Positions 20,759 to 33,472 of a stretch of DNA of 64,000 nucleotides are shown here, in pieces. The stretch comes from CAWKDG01 sp963848355 (GTDB taxonomy: Bacteria > Actinomycetota > Acidimicrobiia > Acidimicrobiales > UBA8190): assembly GCA_963848355.1 (NCBI GenBank), contig CAWKDG010000001.1, forward strand, positions 434,001-498,000. Direction: 5' to 3'. Numbering within the stretch: position 1 is the first letter of the stretch; each line of letters opens with the position of its first letter. Below the pieces are notes generated by a model that worked only from the letters and a program-made list of their open reading frames with translations, did no database searches and was not told the DNA's origin. The translations under genes and the position numbers were made by a program.

Positions 20759-22645
20759 TCACGACACCCGGACCCAATCCTCGGGGGTGAGGGCCCCGAA
20801 CACGTTCTGGGGTGTCACTCCCCGGAGGTCGTCCTTGATCTCGGTGAGCGAGGCGGCGGGAACCGGTTCGAAGATGACGGGCAGCTGCGTGGCCAGATAG
20901 TCGGAATAGGGTCCGAGGGCGCCGGTGGTGGTCAGGGTCTGCGCGATGTTGGCGTCGTCGGAGAAGCTGGCATAGCCCCCGTCGTTCGTCGCCGCCCCCG
21001 TGGTGAAGATCTCTTCGCCGCTCGGGTAGACGTCGGGGTCGAAGGTCCAACCCGTGCCCCAGTCCTCGAGCTCCCAGGTGCACCCCGCTCCTCCCACGCA
21101 CGGGGCGGCGTCATCGACAACGGCTTCCGGGGATGCCGAGCTCATGGTCACGTCGATCCCGGCCTTTCCCCACGACGCCTTCTGCACCGCCAACACGCCC
21201 TTCAACCATTCCGTGCCCGTGGCGTACTGCAAGGTGAAATCGAGCCGGGCGCCGGCCGGGATCCAGGCGCCGCAATCCCCCGTCGCCGTCCCCGGTCGGA
21301 CGCAGGTGGAGGCGCCGCCGGGATCGACCGACCATCCGTTCTCATTGAGAATGGCGATGGCCCGGGCCGGGTCGTAGGGGTAGGGGTTCCGGCGTGCCAC
21401 CCCCGCGCCGAAGGGATTCGCCGGCTCCAGAGGGACGGGACCGATCGTCGGCACCCCGTAGCCCTTCAGGGCTTTCTCGATCACTTCGGGCTGATCGACC
21501 AACAGCTGCATCGCCTGGCGGAAGTACAACTGGGAGAAGATCTTCCCCGCCACCTTGTCGTCGCCCGTGGAGTTGAAGTTGTAGGGGATGTAGTCGATGG
21601 CCCACGGGTAGACCGGGGAGATGCTGAAGCCGGCCGGGTGCGCCGTACCGGGAGCGGTCCGCTCGGGTTGCGACGTCGCCTTGGAGAGATCTGCCAGGGG
21701 CAGGTAGCCGACGTCGACACCTCCGGCGTCCACCGCACTCTGCTCGGCGCTCGCACTCCTGAACGGAAGCTCCACGAAGCGGGCCAACGTCGACGCACGC
21801 GGTCCCGAGTACGAGGGGTTGCGCTCCATGGTGACGGTCCCCGCCGAGGTGAGTGACGCCAGGTGCCACGGCCCGTCCACCACCTGCCAGAGTTTGTTCG
21901 ATCCGTAGCTCGCCGCCGCCGTGTTGGTCCCGGCCGGGTCGCCGGAATTGACTCCGGCCTGCTGGGCCAGGAAGTTGTAGACGGCGTCACAAGCCAGGTC
22001 GAGGCGTCCATAGGCAGCCCCCGAGCAGTGCCCAGATCCCGGTGCCCCTCCCGCGTGGGTAACGTCCCAGGCCACCGGTAACGGGGTGATCTGCGACAGC
22101 TCGTTGTACGTGAACCACTGCGGGTTGTAGGCCTTGGTCAAGGTGAACGTCAGTTGCGACGCGCTGTCGGCGACGACGTCGAAGACGTTGTCGGGAAAGG
22201 CGCCGGGGACGTAGCCGGCCCAGTTGGCCTTCTCGGCGTGGAGCATGTTCATCCAGAAGATCACGTCGGTGGCGTCGAGCGATTCGCCGTTTGACCACTT
22301 GTACGGCTTCAGCGTGATGGTGACGGTGTTCCCGGGTCCGTAGACGGGAGGGTCCGCCAGCGACAGGGATTCGTTCAGATCCGGCGTCGAGCCCGTCCCC
22401 ATCCAGTACAGGGGCCGGTACATCAGGTCCTGGAACTGCTCCACGTTGGCCGTGGTGAAGTCCCGGGCCGGCATGAAGGGGAAGATGAAGTCCGGCGGCA
22501 ATCCCGGTGCTTCGGCCCAGGAGGCCGTTCCCCCGCTGACCGTTTTCGATCCCGCCGCCAGCGCCGGCGACGTGGCTGTGGCGCCGTAGCCGACCGCCAG
22601 CAGGCCGACGACACACAGAGCCGCCACTGCGCGGTACCGGTGCAC
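20759..22645 (-). CDS. Second peptide-type substrate-binding protein (SBP family 5), secreted
   Basis: The 628-residue protein has a conventional Sec signal peptide (GTG start, residues 1-31 ending ATSPALAA) with no lipobox cysteine, unlike its paralogue at 14535. The family 5 body includes LMYRPLYWMGT, YKWSNGESLDATDVIFWMN and FRQAMQLLVDQPEVI. It lies 109 bases upstream of the double ATPase on the same strand, so it is probably expressed with it. The soluble form may be a diffusible scavenger, or it may be retained by the cell wall. The gene is adjacent to the 5S rRNA gene. The start has an AAGGGG site. Confidence 0.88.
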   Translation of the reverse strand: MHRYRAVAALCVVGLLAVGYGATATSPALAAGSKTVSGGTASWAEAPGLPPDFIFPFMPARDFTTANVEQFQDLMYRPLYWMGTGSTPDLNESLSLADPPVYGPGNTVTITLKPYKWSNGESLDATDVIFWMNMLHAEKANWAGYVPGAFPDNVFDVVADSASQLTFTLTKAYNPQWFTYNELSQITPLPVAWDVTHAGGAPGSGHCSGAAYGRLDLACDAVYNFLAQQAGVNSGDPAGTNTAAASYGSNKLWQVVDGPWHLASLTSAGTVTMERNPSYSGPRASTLARFVELPFRSASAEQSAVDAGGVDVGYLPLADLSKATSQPERTAPGTAHPAGFSISPVYPWAIDYIPYNFNSTGDDKVAGKIFSQLYFRQAMQLLVDQPEVIEKALKGYGVPTIGPVPLEPANPFGAGVARRNPYPYDPARAIAILNENGWSVDPGGASTCVRPGTATGDCGAWIPAGARLDFTLQYATGTEWLKGVLAVQKASWGKAGIDVTMSSASPEAVVDDAAPCVGGAGCTWELEDWGTGWTFDPDVYPSGEEIFTTGAATNDGGYASFSDDANIAQTLTTTGALGPYSDYLATQLPVIFEPVPAASLTEIKDDLRGVTPQNVFGALTPEDWVRVS

Positions 22646-22763
22646 CAGGCGACCCCTTCGTACTCCCGTGTTCCCACCCGCTCCGTCGTCGAGCCGGATC
22701 AGATCCCGACGCTCGACAACCGAGCAGGTGACGCGCCGTCTTGTCCGGCACGCTTTTCTAGAA

Positions 22764-22882
22764 ATTCCGGCGACGTCCTACTCTCCCAGGGGGATGCCCC
22801 CCAAGTACCATCGGCGCTGGCGAGCTTAACTGCCGTGTTCGGAATGGGAACGGGTGTGGCCCCGCCGCCATGGTCACCGGAA
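22764..22882 (-). rRNA. rrf: 5S ribosomal RNA
   Basis: About 119 bases with the conserved 5S elements CCCGTTCCCATTCCGAACAC and GGGAGAGTAGG. The ends TTCCGG and CCGGAA pair to close the molecule. It follows the 23S gene by about 116 bases. End positions are estimated to within a few bases. No T-rich terminator hairpin was found downstream. Confidence 0.95.
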
Positions 22883-22965
22883 ACCTTGCTCCGGGCGGAC
22901 CGTGACCCCGCCGACAACAGCCGACGATCATCCGGTCCGCCCTCGAGCGGCCCTGCGGCCGTCCG

Positions 22966-22993
22966 TTGAGCGTTCCATAGCGAGCACGAGCAT
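22966..22993 (-). other. Downstream arm of the pre-23S processing stem
   Basis: The 19-base segment at 22975-22993 (CCATAGCGAGCACGAGCAT on the plus strand) is perfectly complementary in RNA to the segment at 27810-27828, upstream of the 23S 5' end. A further 5-bp pairing (22966-22970 with 27833-27837) extends it. This is the expected RNase III substrate that loops out 23S. Confidence 0.85.
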
Positions 22994-23132
22994 GAAAAAT
23001 TCTCCAAGCCCTCGGCCGATTAGTACCGGTCGGCTGAACACGTTGCCGTGCTTACACCTCCGGCCTATCAACGTGGTCGTCTAGCCACGGGCCTTACCAG
23101 GTTGTCCTGTGGGAGACCTCATCTTGGAACGA

Positions 23133-23164
<32 letters not shown>

Positions 23165-23306
23165 CATCCGTAGGTCGCTAACCAGCCATGCCCTTGGCAG
23201 GACAACTGGCACACGAGAGCTACGTCCGTCCCGGTCCTCTCGTACTAGGGACAGCCTTCCTCAGGTCTCCTACGGCTGCATCGGATAGGGACCGAACTGT
23301 CTCACG

Positions 23307-23680
23307 CATGAACTCCCGTATTACTACGGGCATAGACTATACCTTCACCCTATTTCTAGGGGCCGGCGTGTCATGGCGTCCGTGAAAGTTGGCGATTACC
23401 AACCGTTAATGACGCCATCCCCTCGCTGTGGCTAGCGAGGAAGTCGTTACAGGGGCACAACACTCCCATGCTACGCAGATGTCGCTCAACATCTGCGGCG
23501 AAAATCCGCTTCGTTTTCCGAATAGTTTAGGGCTGCAAAAACGCCAGCTTTCTGACGCTTTCCTTGTGTTGGCCTTCCCTCGGTATTGCCCTGATAAGAC
23601 GTTCGGTTGTCTTGTTCAGGGTTTCACCGATATGAGCCGGTGTGCACTCAGAAATTACTCTCTGAGGACGCAGTGACACT
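23307..23680 (-). ncRNA. Group I intron at 23S position ~2593, no ORF
   Basis: The exon reads GAACGT, then 374 bases, then CGTGAGACAG, which is continuous in normal 23S (helix 93). The 5' exon ends in U and the intron ends in G, as group I splicing requires. Inside are a core-like segment CAATACCGAGGG and the 3' P7-type strand AAGGTATAGTCT. No reading frame of note is present. The same insertion point hosts the I-CreI intron of Chlamydomonas chloroplasts. Confidence 0.88.
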
Positions 23681-23703
23681 ACGTTCTAAACCCAGCTCGC
23701 GTA

Positions 23704-23739
<36 letters not shown>

Positions 23740-23740
23740 G

Positions 23741-23786
<46 letters not shown>

Positions 23787-24004
23787 TCCCGTCGATATGG
23801 ACTCTTGGGGAAGATGAGCCTGTTATCCCCGGGGTACCTTTTATCCGTTGAGCAACGGCGCTTCCACAAGCCACCGCTGGATCACTATGCCCTGCTTTCG
23901 CACCTGCTCGACTAGTAAGTCTCGCAGTCAAGCTCCCTTGTGCCATTGCACTCGACGGCTGATTGCCAACCAGCCTGAGGGAACCTTTGGGCGCCTCCGT
24001 TACG

Positions 24005-24037
<33 letters not shown>

Positions 24038-24322
24038 ACCTGACGCTGTTCCCGATCCGGATTACGGACCTGGGTTAGGGCCCCGGCACGAAAAGGGTGG
24101 TATTTCAAGGTTGTCTCCACCTCGGCTGGCGCCGAAGCTTCAAAGACTCCCACCTATCCTACACAATCCGTACCAAAGCTCAACATCAAGCTGCAGTAAA
24201 GGTCCACGGGGTCTTTCCGTCCTGATGCAGCTAACGAGCATCTTTACTCGTACTTCAATTTCGCCGGGTCTGTGGTTGAGACAGTGGGAAAGTCGTTACG
24301 CCATTCGTGCAGGTCGGAACTT

Positions 24323-25122
<800 letters not shown>

Positions 25123-25636
25123 CCCGTTACCCCCATATCGCTATGAGGCGTGGACCATATCTTCATCCACCCGGCTTCACGGGTGGAGCTCTGCGTATGG
25201 CCTCTGAGGATTCCTCATCCCTCAATACGTCGGGGACTTAACCCCGTCATACAGTCGCCTTCCGCTCCGGTGTCATTCGTCCTTTATGCGAAGGTTCGAA
25301 CGATACCGACATGCGTCGACGAGCTGACTGGCAGACGAACGCTTTGATCGCGGCAAGCCGCGATCACGCTCTCGGTGGATTGGGACGCTGAAGCTTCCCT
25401 CTCCATCGACGATTCCGACGATCCAGTTCCCAGATCGTTGGAATCGATCAAACCAGTATGAGGAACCAGGTCTTTCCTGCTGATTGTCCGCACCGGACGG
25501 ATTGTCACTCACCATGTCACTCCCCTATTTGGGGTGTCACAACATGGCGAGTACCGCCGGATACTCGGGGTTTCCAGCATATAGCAGAGTTTGTTCCAGA
25601 CAGTTACCCGTCTGGAGCCGCAACTGTGTGCATTTT
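25123..25636 (-). ncRNA. Group I intron at 23S position ~1911 with remnant endonuclease ORF
   Basis: The 514-base insertion separates GGCGGCCGT from AACTATAACGG (helix 69), with U before and G at the end. The core reads CTGGAAACCCCGAG, GACAATCAGCAGGAAAG and, near the 3' end, GAAGATATGGTCC, all characteristic of group I introns. The exact junction could shift by a base or two because AA is shared, but U1911 is the position that obeys the group I rule. Confidence 0.87.
25273..25515 (-). pseudogene. Degraded LAGLIDADG endonuclease ORF in the position-1911 intron
   Basis: The 80-residue frame starts at an ATG with a GGGAGTGAC site and contains WIVGIVDGEGSFSVPIHRE (residues 31-49), an unmistakable LAGLIDADG helix. 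After it the family sequence is lost. A 20-base palindromic hairpin (25346-25365) is followed by unrelated residues and a stop. A functional enzyme needs about 100 more residues, so the gene is a relic in which the middle has been deleted. The first codons overlap the ribozyme core segment AATCAGCAGG. A one-base assembly error alone would not restore the missing length. Confidence 0.8.
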
Positions 25637-26438
25637 ACGGCCGCCGTTTACCGGGGCTTAGGTTCACAGCTTCGCCCGAAGGCTAACCGTTCCCCGTAAC
25701 CTTCCGGCACCGGGCAGGCGTCAGAGCGTATACATCGTCTTAGGACTTCGCACGCTCCTGTGTTTTTAGTAAACAGTCGCTTTCCCCTATTTTCTGCGGC
25801 CCCCTCAGGCTCAGGACGCGAAGTCCTTCACCCTGGCGGGGCCCTCCTTCTCCCGAAGTTACGGAGGTATTTTGCCGAGTTCCTTAACCACAGTTCTCCC
25901 GATCGCCTTGGTATTCTCTACCCGCCCACCTGTGTCGGTTTGGGGTACGGGCACCATGTCAGCTCGCTAGAGGCTTTTCTCGGCAGCATGGGATTAGTGA
26001 CTTCGCCTGAACGGCTCGGCATCGCGTCTCAGGATTAACGGGGTCCGGATTTGCCTAGACCCCTCCCTACACGCTTACCCCAGGACAACCAACGCCTGGG
26101 CTCACCTACCCTCCTGCGTCCCCTCTTCGCTATCCGCCACGGGATCGGTCGGTTCGGCCCGAAGGCCAGCCCCTTAGGAGTCCCATATTGGATTGGGCGC
26201 GGACACGGTGGTGCTGGAATATCAACCAGCTGTGCATCGACTACGCCTCTCGGCCTCGCCTTAGCTCCCGACTCACCCTGGGTGGATTAGCCTTCCCCAG
26301 GAACCCTTGGGCTTACGGCGGAGGGGTTTCTCACCCCTCTCTCGCTACTCATACCAGGATTCTCACTCGAACCCGCTCCACGACGGTTCACACCCCCGCT
26401 TCACGGCTGAGTTCGACGCTCCCCTACCACTCCTACCC

Positions 26439-26493
26439 GTAATTCCTGAAGCGGCACCGCAAGCGGTACGTCTTCAGGCGGAATAGAAATCCG
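26439..26493 (-). other. Lengthened helix 45 of 23S rRNA
   Basis: Where E. coli has a short helix 45 (about position 1170), this gene has an extra hairpin. CCTGAAG (26445-26451) pairs with CTTCAGG (26472-26478) around a GC-rich loop. Helix 45 is a known site of excised intervening sequences in other bacteria, but this one is short and no excision signal is evident. Confidence 0.5.
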
Positions 26494-26540
26494 CAGCTTC
26501 GGCTTTTGGCTTGAGCCCCGTTACATTGTCCGCGCAGGAC

Positions 26541-26588
<48 letters not shown>

Positions 26589-27229
26589 GAGCCAACCTCC
26601 TGGCTGTCTTTGCGTTCCCACATCGTTTTCCACTTAGCCAAAAATTTGGGGCCTTAGCTGGCGGTCTGGGCTGTTTCCCTTTCGACCAACGAAGCTCATC
26701 CCTCGTGGTCTCACTGCCGGGCTCTGGAGCATCGGCATTCGGAGTTTGATTGGGGTCGGTAAGCTTGTAGGCCCCCTAACCCATTCAGTGCTCTACCTCC
26801 GATGCTGAACGCCCGACGCTGCACCTAAATGCATTTCGGGGAGAACCAGCTATCACCGAGTTTGTTTGGCCTTTCACCCCTATCCACAGGTCATCCCCCC
26901 TGTTTTCAACCAGGGTGGGTTCGGCCCTCCACGGGGTCTTACCCCCGCTTCAGCCTGCCCATGGATAGATCACTCGGCTTCGGGTCTACCACATGCGACT
27001 GTACGCCCTATTCAGACTCGCTTTCGCTCCGGCTCCCCCTCTCGGGTTAACCTCGCCACACACGGTAACTCCCTGGCTCATTCTTCAAAAGGCACGCCAT
27101 CACGGCCGGCGTAGGCCCACGTGGCGGTCCCATCTCACCGAAGTGAAACGAGACACGCGTGAGTGGGCGCCGGCGACGCTTTGACTGATTGTAAGCCAAC
27201 GGTTTCAGGTACTATTTCACTCCCCTCCC

Positions 27230-27263
<34 letters not shown>

Positions 27264-27805
27264 CCGCTATCGGTCGCCTGAGAGTACTTAGCCTTACGAG
27301 GTGGTCCTCGCAGATTCACACCGGCTTTCCCGGATCCGGCGCTACTTGGGAAATCCAACTGGAGATCTCTAACCCTTCGCGTACGGGGTTCTTACCCTCT
27401 GTGACGTGGTGTTCCAAACCACTTCTGCTGAGTTGAGATTTTGTAACTCCATGACGGGTCTGGTGCCCCATCTGTCGGCTCCCACGACCCCGAACTGGCA
27501 ACGCCACCAGGCTTGACACCAGTTCGGTTTAGGCTCTTCCCGTTTCGCTCGCCGCTACTCAGGGAGTCGCTGTTGCTTTCCTCTCCTCGGGGTACTGAGA
27601 TGTTTCAATTCCCCCGGTTCCCTCTCCCGGTGCTATGTGTTCACACCGGAGTGACACCCCATGACGGGTGCCGGGTTTCCCCATTCGGACATCCACGGAT
27701 CGAAGCTTGGTCGGCAGCTCCCCGTGGCTTTTCGCAGCCTCCCACGTCCTTCTTCGGCTTCAGGCGCCTAGGCATCCACCGTTGGCTCTTTGTAGCTTGG
27801 AGAAC

Positions 27806-29657
<1,852 letters not shown>

Positions 29658-29833
29658 GATCTTCGCCACCCACCCGAAGGCGATGTCGAAAATCGGAGAG
29701 CCGGTTCGGGTCTAGCTACCCCTCACCGACTGGCACAGCACAGATTGTTGTCCGTGACAGTGCTTAATTACTTAGGTTCAACTGTGTGGCACGCCGAAGC
29801 GAGCCGCGCAGTTGCCCGCACTGGCTTTTGGCT

Positions 29834-29849
29834 CTCACTATTCCGTTTT
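29834..29849 (-). other. Upstream arm of the pre-16S processing stem
   Basis: CTCACTATTCCGTTTT on the plus strand is perfectly complementary, in the transcript, to AAAACGGAATAGTGAG at 27960-27975 beyond the 16S 3' end. This 16-bp pairing encloses 16S and is the expected RNase III site. Confidence 0.85.
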
Positions 29850-29857
29850 CAAGGAGC
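29845..29857 (-). promoter_or_regulatory. boxA-like antitermination element in the rRNA leader
   Basis: On the minus strand the leader reads GCTCCTTGAAAAC, close to the rRNA boxA TGTTCTTTGAAAACT of Bacillus, the binding site for NusB/S10. It overlaps the start of the 16S processing stem by five bases. Confidence 0.6.
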
Positions 29858-29930
29858 GACGCGACACTCACCACTTACTGAGGCGTTGGTGCCGGATTCC
29901 CGCGATTGGTTGCCCGACCGGGGGATCGTC

Positions 29931-29959
29931 ATGGTACCCGCAGTGACCTGGGGTGTCAA
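29931..29959 (-). promoter_or_regulatory. rRNA operon promoter
   Basis: On the minus strand TTGACA (29954-29959) and TACCAT (29931-29936) are separated by exactly 17 bases. Transcription would start near 29924, giving a leader of about 267 bases before 16S. The 399-base region 29658-30056 holds no gene; it contains this promoter, the boxA and the 16S stem arm. Confidence 0.8.
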
Positions 29960-30056
29960 TGTCGTCTGGGACTTCTTTTTCCGGTCCCGACCGGCGCTTT
30001 TCCCCTGGTTCCGGGCACTACCCGGCCGACGGGGGCACCGACCTGACAACCGCAGT

Positions 30057-30749
30057 CTACGCCTCGCGGGGTCGGCCGCGTTCCGGGGCCGCCGCCCGCC
30101 GCGCCCCGGCGGTGCCCGCCCTCCTGGGACCGGACGGGCCCGGCCGCCCCGGCGACACGTGGGGATCCCCCGGCACCCACCACCGCCAGGGCCGATCGGC
30201 GGCCCGGCGGATGCCGATCCGGCCCGAGACGCCCGGCTCCCCCGGCGGGAGCACCCCGTCGTCACACAGGAGGAGACCGCGGTCGCCGCTCACCAGGTCG
30301 GCCCCGTCCTGGGGTCGGGCGATGCCGAAGGCCTGGCAGAGCTTGGCCGGGCCGTTCGTCAGGTTGCGGTCGGTCGTGCCCACCGGACGCGCCCGGCGCA
30401 TCACGGACAGGCCCGACACCGGCGCCAGGGCCCGCAGCAGCACGGCGTGCCCCGTGCCCTCCGGTCCGCAGACGGCGTTGGCGCACCAGTGCATCCCGTA
30501 GGTGAAATAGACGTAGAGGTGGCCGGGGGGGCCGAACATGGTGGCATTGCGCTTGGTGGGGCCCCCGTAGGCGTGGGAGGCCGGATCCTCGCTCCCCCGG
30601 TAGGCCTCGACCTCGACGATGCGGCCCACCCGCGTCCCACGGACGAGGAGCTTGTTCAACAGCAACGGGGCGATGGCGACGGGGTCGCCGGCATAGAAAC
30701 GACGGGGCAGAACCACACCGGGGCGACGTCGGGTCGCCCCGGTCCTCAC
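30057..30749 (-). CDS. mpg: DNA-3-methyladenine glycosylase (MPG/AAG family)
   Basis: A base-excision repair enzyme that removes alkylated purines. The 230-residue protein has RRFYAGDPVAIAPLLLNKLL at the start, then VEVEAYRGSEDPASHAYGG and GHLYVYFTYGMHWCANAV, which match the AAG family, including the catalytic Glu region and the YFTYG segment. The GTG at 30749 overlaps the argH stop as GTGA, making it the ninth coupled gene of the arginine operon. A glycosylase behind argH is seen in other actinobacteria, but there is no obvious metabolic link. The C-terminus is Pro/Arg-rich. Confidence 0.88.
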   Translation of the reverse strand: MRTGATRRRPGVVLPRRFYAGDPVAIAPLLLNKLLVRGTRVGRIVEVEAYRGSEDPASHAYGGPTKRNATMFGPPGHLYVYFTYGMHWCANAVCGPEGTGHAVLLRALAPVSGLSVMRRARPVGTTDRNLTNGPAKLCQAFGIARPQDGADLVSGDRGLLLCDDGVLPPGEPGVSGRIGIRRAADRPWRWWVPGDPHVSPGRPGPSGPRRAGTAGARRAAAPERGRPREA

Positions 30750-32239
30750 GATCCGGAGCTCCGACGCTTCTGTCCGCGGCCGGTCGGCGCACCGGGAGGT
30801 CCCGAGCCCGTCGGCGGTGCGTCGTGGCCACCGACGGCGCGGGGAGCGGAGGCGGCGTCGAGGGCGTGGGCCACCCGCTCGCGGTCGAGCTCGATGCGGT
30901 GGCCGAAGCGCTCGGTCTGCACGGCGACGGGTCCGGGACCGGCACCGCCGGGAGAGGTCCGACGGGTGACGGCCACCCCGGACTCGAGCAGGAACAGGGC
31001 GTCGGTCCCGAGGGCCGGGTGGGCCTGGACCAGCTCGGCCAGGGGCACGCCCCGTTGCAGCGAGTCCCGGACGAGCGATCCGACGATGGAGTGCGCCTGC
31101 CGGAAGGGGACGCCCCGTTCGACGAGCCACTCGGCCAGGTCGACGGCCGCCGCCGGCGCGCCGTCGGCCGCCGTCCGCATCCGCTCGGTGTCGAACTGGG
31201 CCGTGGCCAGCATCCCCGTCATGGCCACCAGGGCGCGGCTGATCTGGTCGACGGCGTCGAACAGAGGCTCCTTGTCCTCCTGGAGATCGCGGTTGTAGGC
31301 GAGGGGCAGGCCCTTCAACGTGGCCAGCATCCCCGCCAGGTGCCCGATCAGGCGCCCGGCCTTCCCCCGCGCCAGCTCGGCGACGTCGGGGTTCTTCTTC
31401 TGGGGCAGCATCGAGCTCCCGGTGGCGTAGGCGTCGTCCAACGTGACGAAGCCGAACTCCTCGCTCGACCACAGGACGAGCTCTTCGCCGATCCGGGACA
31501 GATGGACACCGAGCAGGGCCAGGTCGAAGAGCGCCTCGGCCACGAAGTCGCGGTCGGAGACGGCATCGAGCGAGTTCTCGAAGCGGCCGGCGAAACCGAG
31601 GTCGGCGGCGACGGCGTCGGGATCGAGGCCGAGCGACGACCCGGCCAGGGCGCCGGCGCCGAGCGGACTCACGTCGAGGCGGACGACGGTGTGCATGAGC
31701 CTGTCCACGTCGCGCGCCAGGGCCCAGGCGTGGGCCAGGAGGTGGTGGGCGAAGAGGACCGGTTGGGCGCGCTGCAGATGTGTGTAGCCGGGAAGATAGG
31801 CGTCGCCGGCCTCGACGGCGCGATGGCTCAACACCTCCTGGAGGCCGATGATCTGCCGGGCCACGAGGAGCAGCTCACGGCGCGTGTAGAGACGGAGGTC
31901 GGTGGCGACCTGGTCGTTGCGGCTGCGACCGGTATGGAGCTTGGCCCCGACGTCGGCGGCGATCTCGGTCACGCGGCGCTCGACGGCGGTGTGGATGTCC
32001 TCGTCCTCGGTCCGGAAAACGAAGGACCCCGAGGCCAGCTCCTCCTCGACCCTCTCGAGCGCCGCCAGCAACGTGGCCACCTCGGCATCGTCGAGGACGC
32101 CGGCGCGGCGCAGGCCCCGGACATGGGCGCGCGACCCGGTCAGGTCGTCGGCCGCCAGGCGCCGGTCGAAGGGGAGGCTGACCGTGAAGGCCATCACCTC
32201 GTCGGCCGTCCCGCCGAGCCGTCCTTCCCAGAGGGTCAC
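30746..32239 (-). CDS. argH: Argininosuccinate lyase
   Basis: Last step of arginine synthesis: argininosuccinate to arginine and fumarate. The 497-residue protein has the superfamily signature GSSMLPQKKNPD near residue 275 with the catalytic serine, HTGRSRNDQVATDLRLY near 105 and GYTHLQRAQPV near 155. The opening WEGRLGGTADEVMAFTVS is typical. The GTG start overlaps the argG stop (GTGA, 32236-32239). The C-terminal 40 residues form a disordered Pro/Gly/Arg tail. Length and motifs leave little doubt. Confidence 0.95.
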   Translation of the reverse strand: MTLWEGRLGGTADEVMAFTVSLPFDRRLAADDLTGSRAHVRGLRRAGVLDDAEVATLLAALERVEEELASGSFVFRTEDEDIHTAVERRVTEIAADVGAKLHTGRSRNDQVATDLRLYTRRELLLVARQIIGLQEVLSHRAVEAGDAYLPGYTHLQRAQPVLFAHHLLAHAWALARDVDRLMHTVVRLDVSPLGAGALAGSSLGLDPDAVAADLGFAGRFENSLDAVSDRDFVAEALFDLALLGVHLSRIGEELVLWSSEEFGFVTLDDAYATGSSMLPQKKNPDVAELARGKAGRLIGHLAGMLATLKGLPLAYNRDLQEDKEPLFDAVDQISRALVAMTGMLATAQFDTERMRTAADGAPAAAVDLAEWLVERGVPFRQAHSIVGSLVRDSLQRGVPLAELVQAHPALGTDALFLLESGVAVTRRTSPGGAGPGPVAVQTERFGHRIELDRERVAHALDAASAPRAVGGHDAPPTGSGPPGAPTGRGQKRRSSGS

Positions 32240-33472
32240 GGGGAGACGTCCCCCCGATCGCCACCGTCTCCGACGCTCGGCGTCGCTCCACCCTGACGCG
32301 CCGCCCAGGTGGCCACGCCCAGGCCCCAGAGGCGGACGAAACCCTCGGCGTCGGCGTGCTCGAAGGTGTCCGAGGCGTCGTAGGTGGCGAGACCGTGGTC
32401 GTAGAGCGACAGTGGACTACGTCGGCCCGACACCGTGCAGCTCCCGGGGGCGAGCGAGAGACGGACCTCGCCCGTCACCGACCGCTGGGTGGAGGCGAAG
32501 AAGGCGTCGAGGGCGTCCTTGAGCGGCGAGAACCAGAGGCCGTCGTAGACGAGCTCGGCCCACCGCGGTTCGAGTCGGGCCTTCTCGTGGGCGACGTCGC
32601 GCTCGAGGGTGATGTCCTCCAGGTCGGAGTGGGCCAGGATCAGGGCCAACGCCGCCGGGCACTCGTAGATCTCGCGGCTCTTGATCCCGACGCGCCGGTT
32701 CTCCACCATGTCGATCCGGCCCCAGCCGTAGCCGCCGACGAGCGCCGCCACCTCGGCGATGAGATCGGGCAGCGCCAGGGCCCGACCGTCGACGGTCACC
32801 GGCAGCCCCGCCTCGAAGCCGAGAACGACGTCACGCGGTGTCGTGTGGACCGGTCTGGTCAGGGCGTAGACGTCGGCCGGCGCCTCGGCCCACGGGTCCT
32901 CGATGACCCCGCACTCGATGGCGCGGCCCCAGAGGTTCTCGTCGATCGAATACATCTTCTCCTTCGTCGCCTCGATGGGGATCCCGTGGGCGGCGGCGTA
33001 GTCGACGCAGTCGGCGCGCGACATTCCCCAGCGCCGCGCCGGGGCCAGGATCTCGAGATCGGGGGCCAGGGCGCGGCGTCCCCACCTCGAAACGGACCTG
33101 GTCGTTGCCCTTGCCCGTACAGCCGTGGGCCACGGCATCGGCGCCGTGGCGACGCGCCTCGGCCACCAGGTGGCGGACGATCACGGGGCGCGACAGGGCG
33201 GAGACGAGCGGGTACTTCCCCTCGTAGAGGGCGTTGGCGGCGATGGCGCGCGCCGCGAACTCACCGGCCATCTCGGCCCGGGCGTCGATGACGATCGATT
33301 CGATCGCCCCGGCCGAGAGCGCCCGCTGTCGGATCACCTCGAAATCGCCGCCCTGGCCGACGTCGACGGCCACCGCCACCACCTCGAGGCCGAGCTCCTC
33401 CTGGAGCCAGGCCACCGCCACCGATGTGTCGAGGCCCCCGCTGTACGCGAGCACCACGCGCTTCGCCATCAC
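32236..33472 (-). CDS. argG: Argininosuccinate synthase (one frameshift)
   Basis: Joins citrulline and aspartate using ATP. The ATP-loop VVLAYSGGLDTSVAVAWL opens the protein, and GCTGKGNDQVRFEVG follows near residue 115. A single-base frameshift in the C run at about 33080-33083 interrupts it there. The downstream frame continues with LAPDLEILAPARRWG and MYSIDENLWGR. The gene is 1237 bases, one base off a multiple of three. Because arginine synthesis is otherwise complete, an assembly indel is more likely than a true pseudogene. ATG at 33472 overlaps the argR stop (ATGA); a second ATG follows directly. Confidence 0.92.

Noticed and set aside
22683..22763. Rho-independent terminator after 5S
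   Set aside because: Only a 5-bp stem without a T run is present; the evidence is too weak to list.
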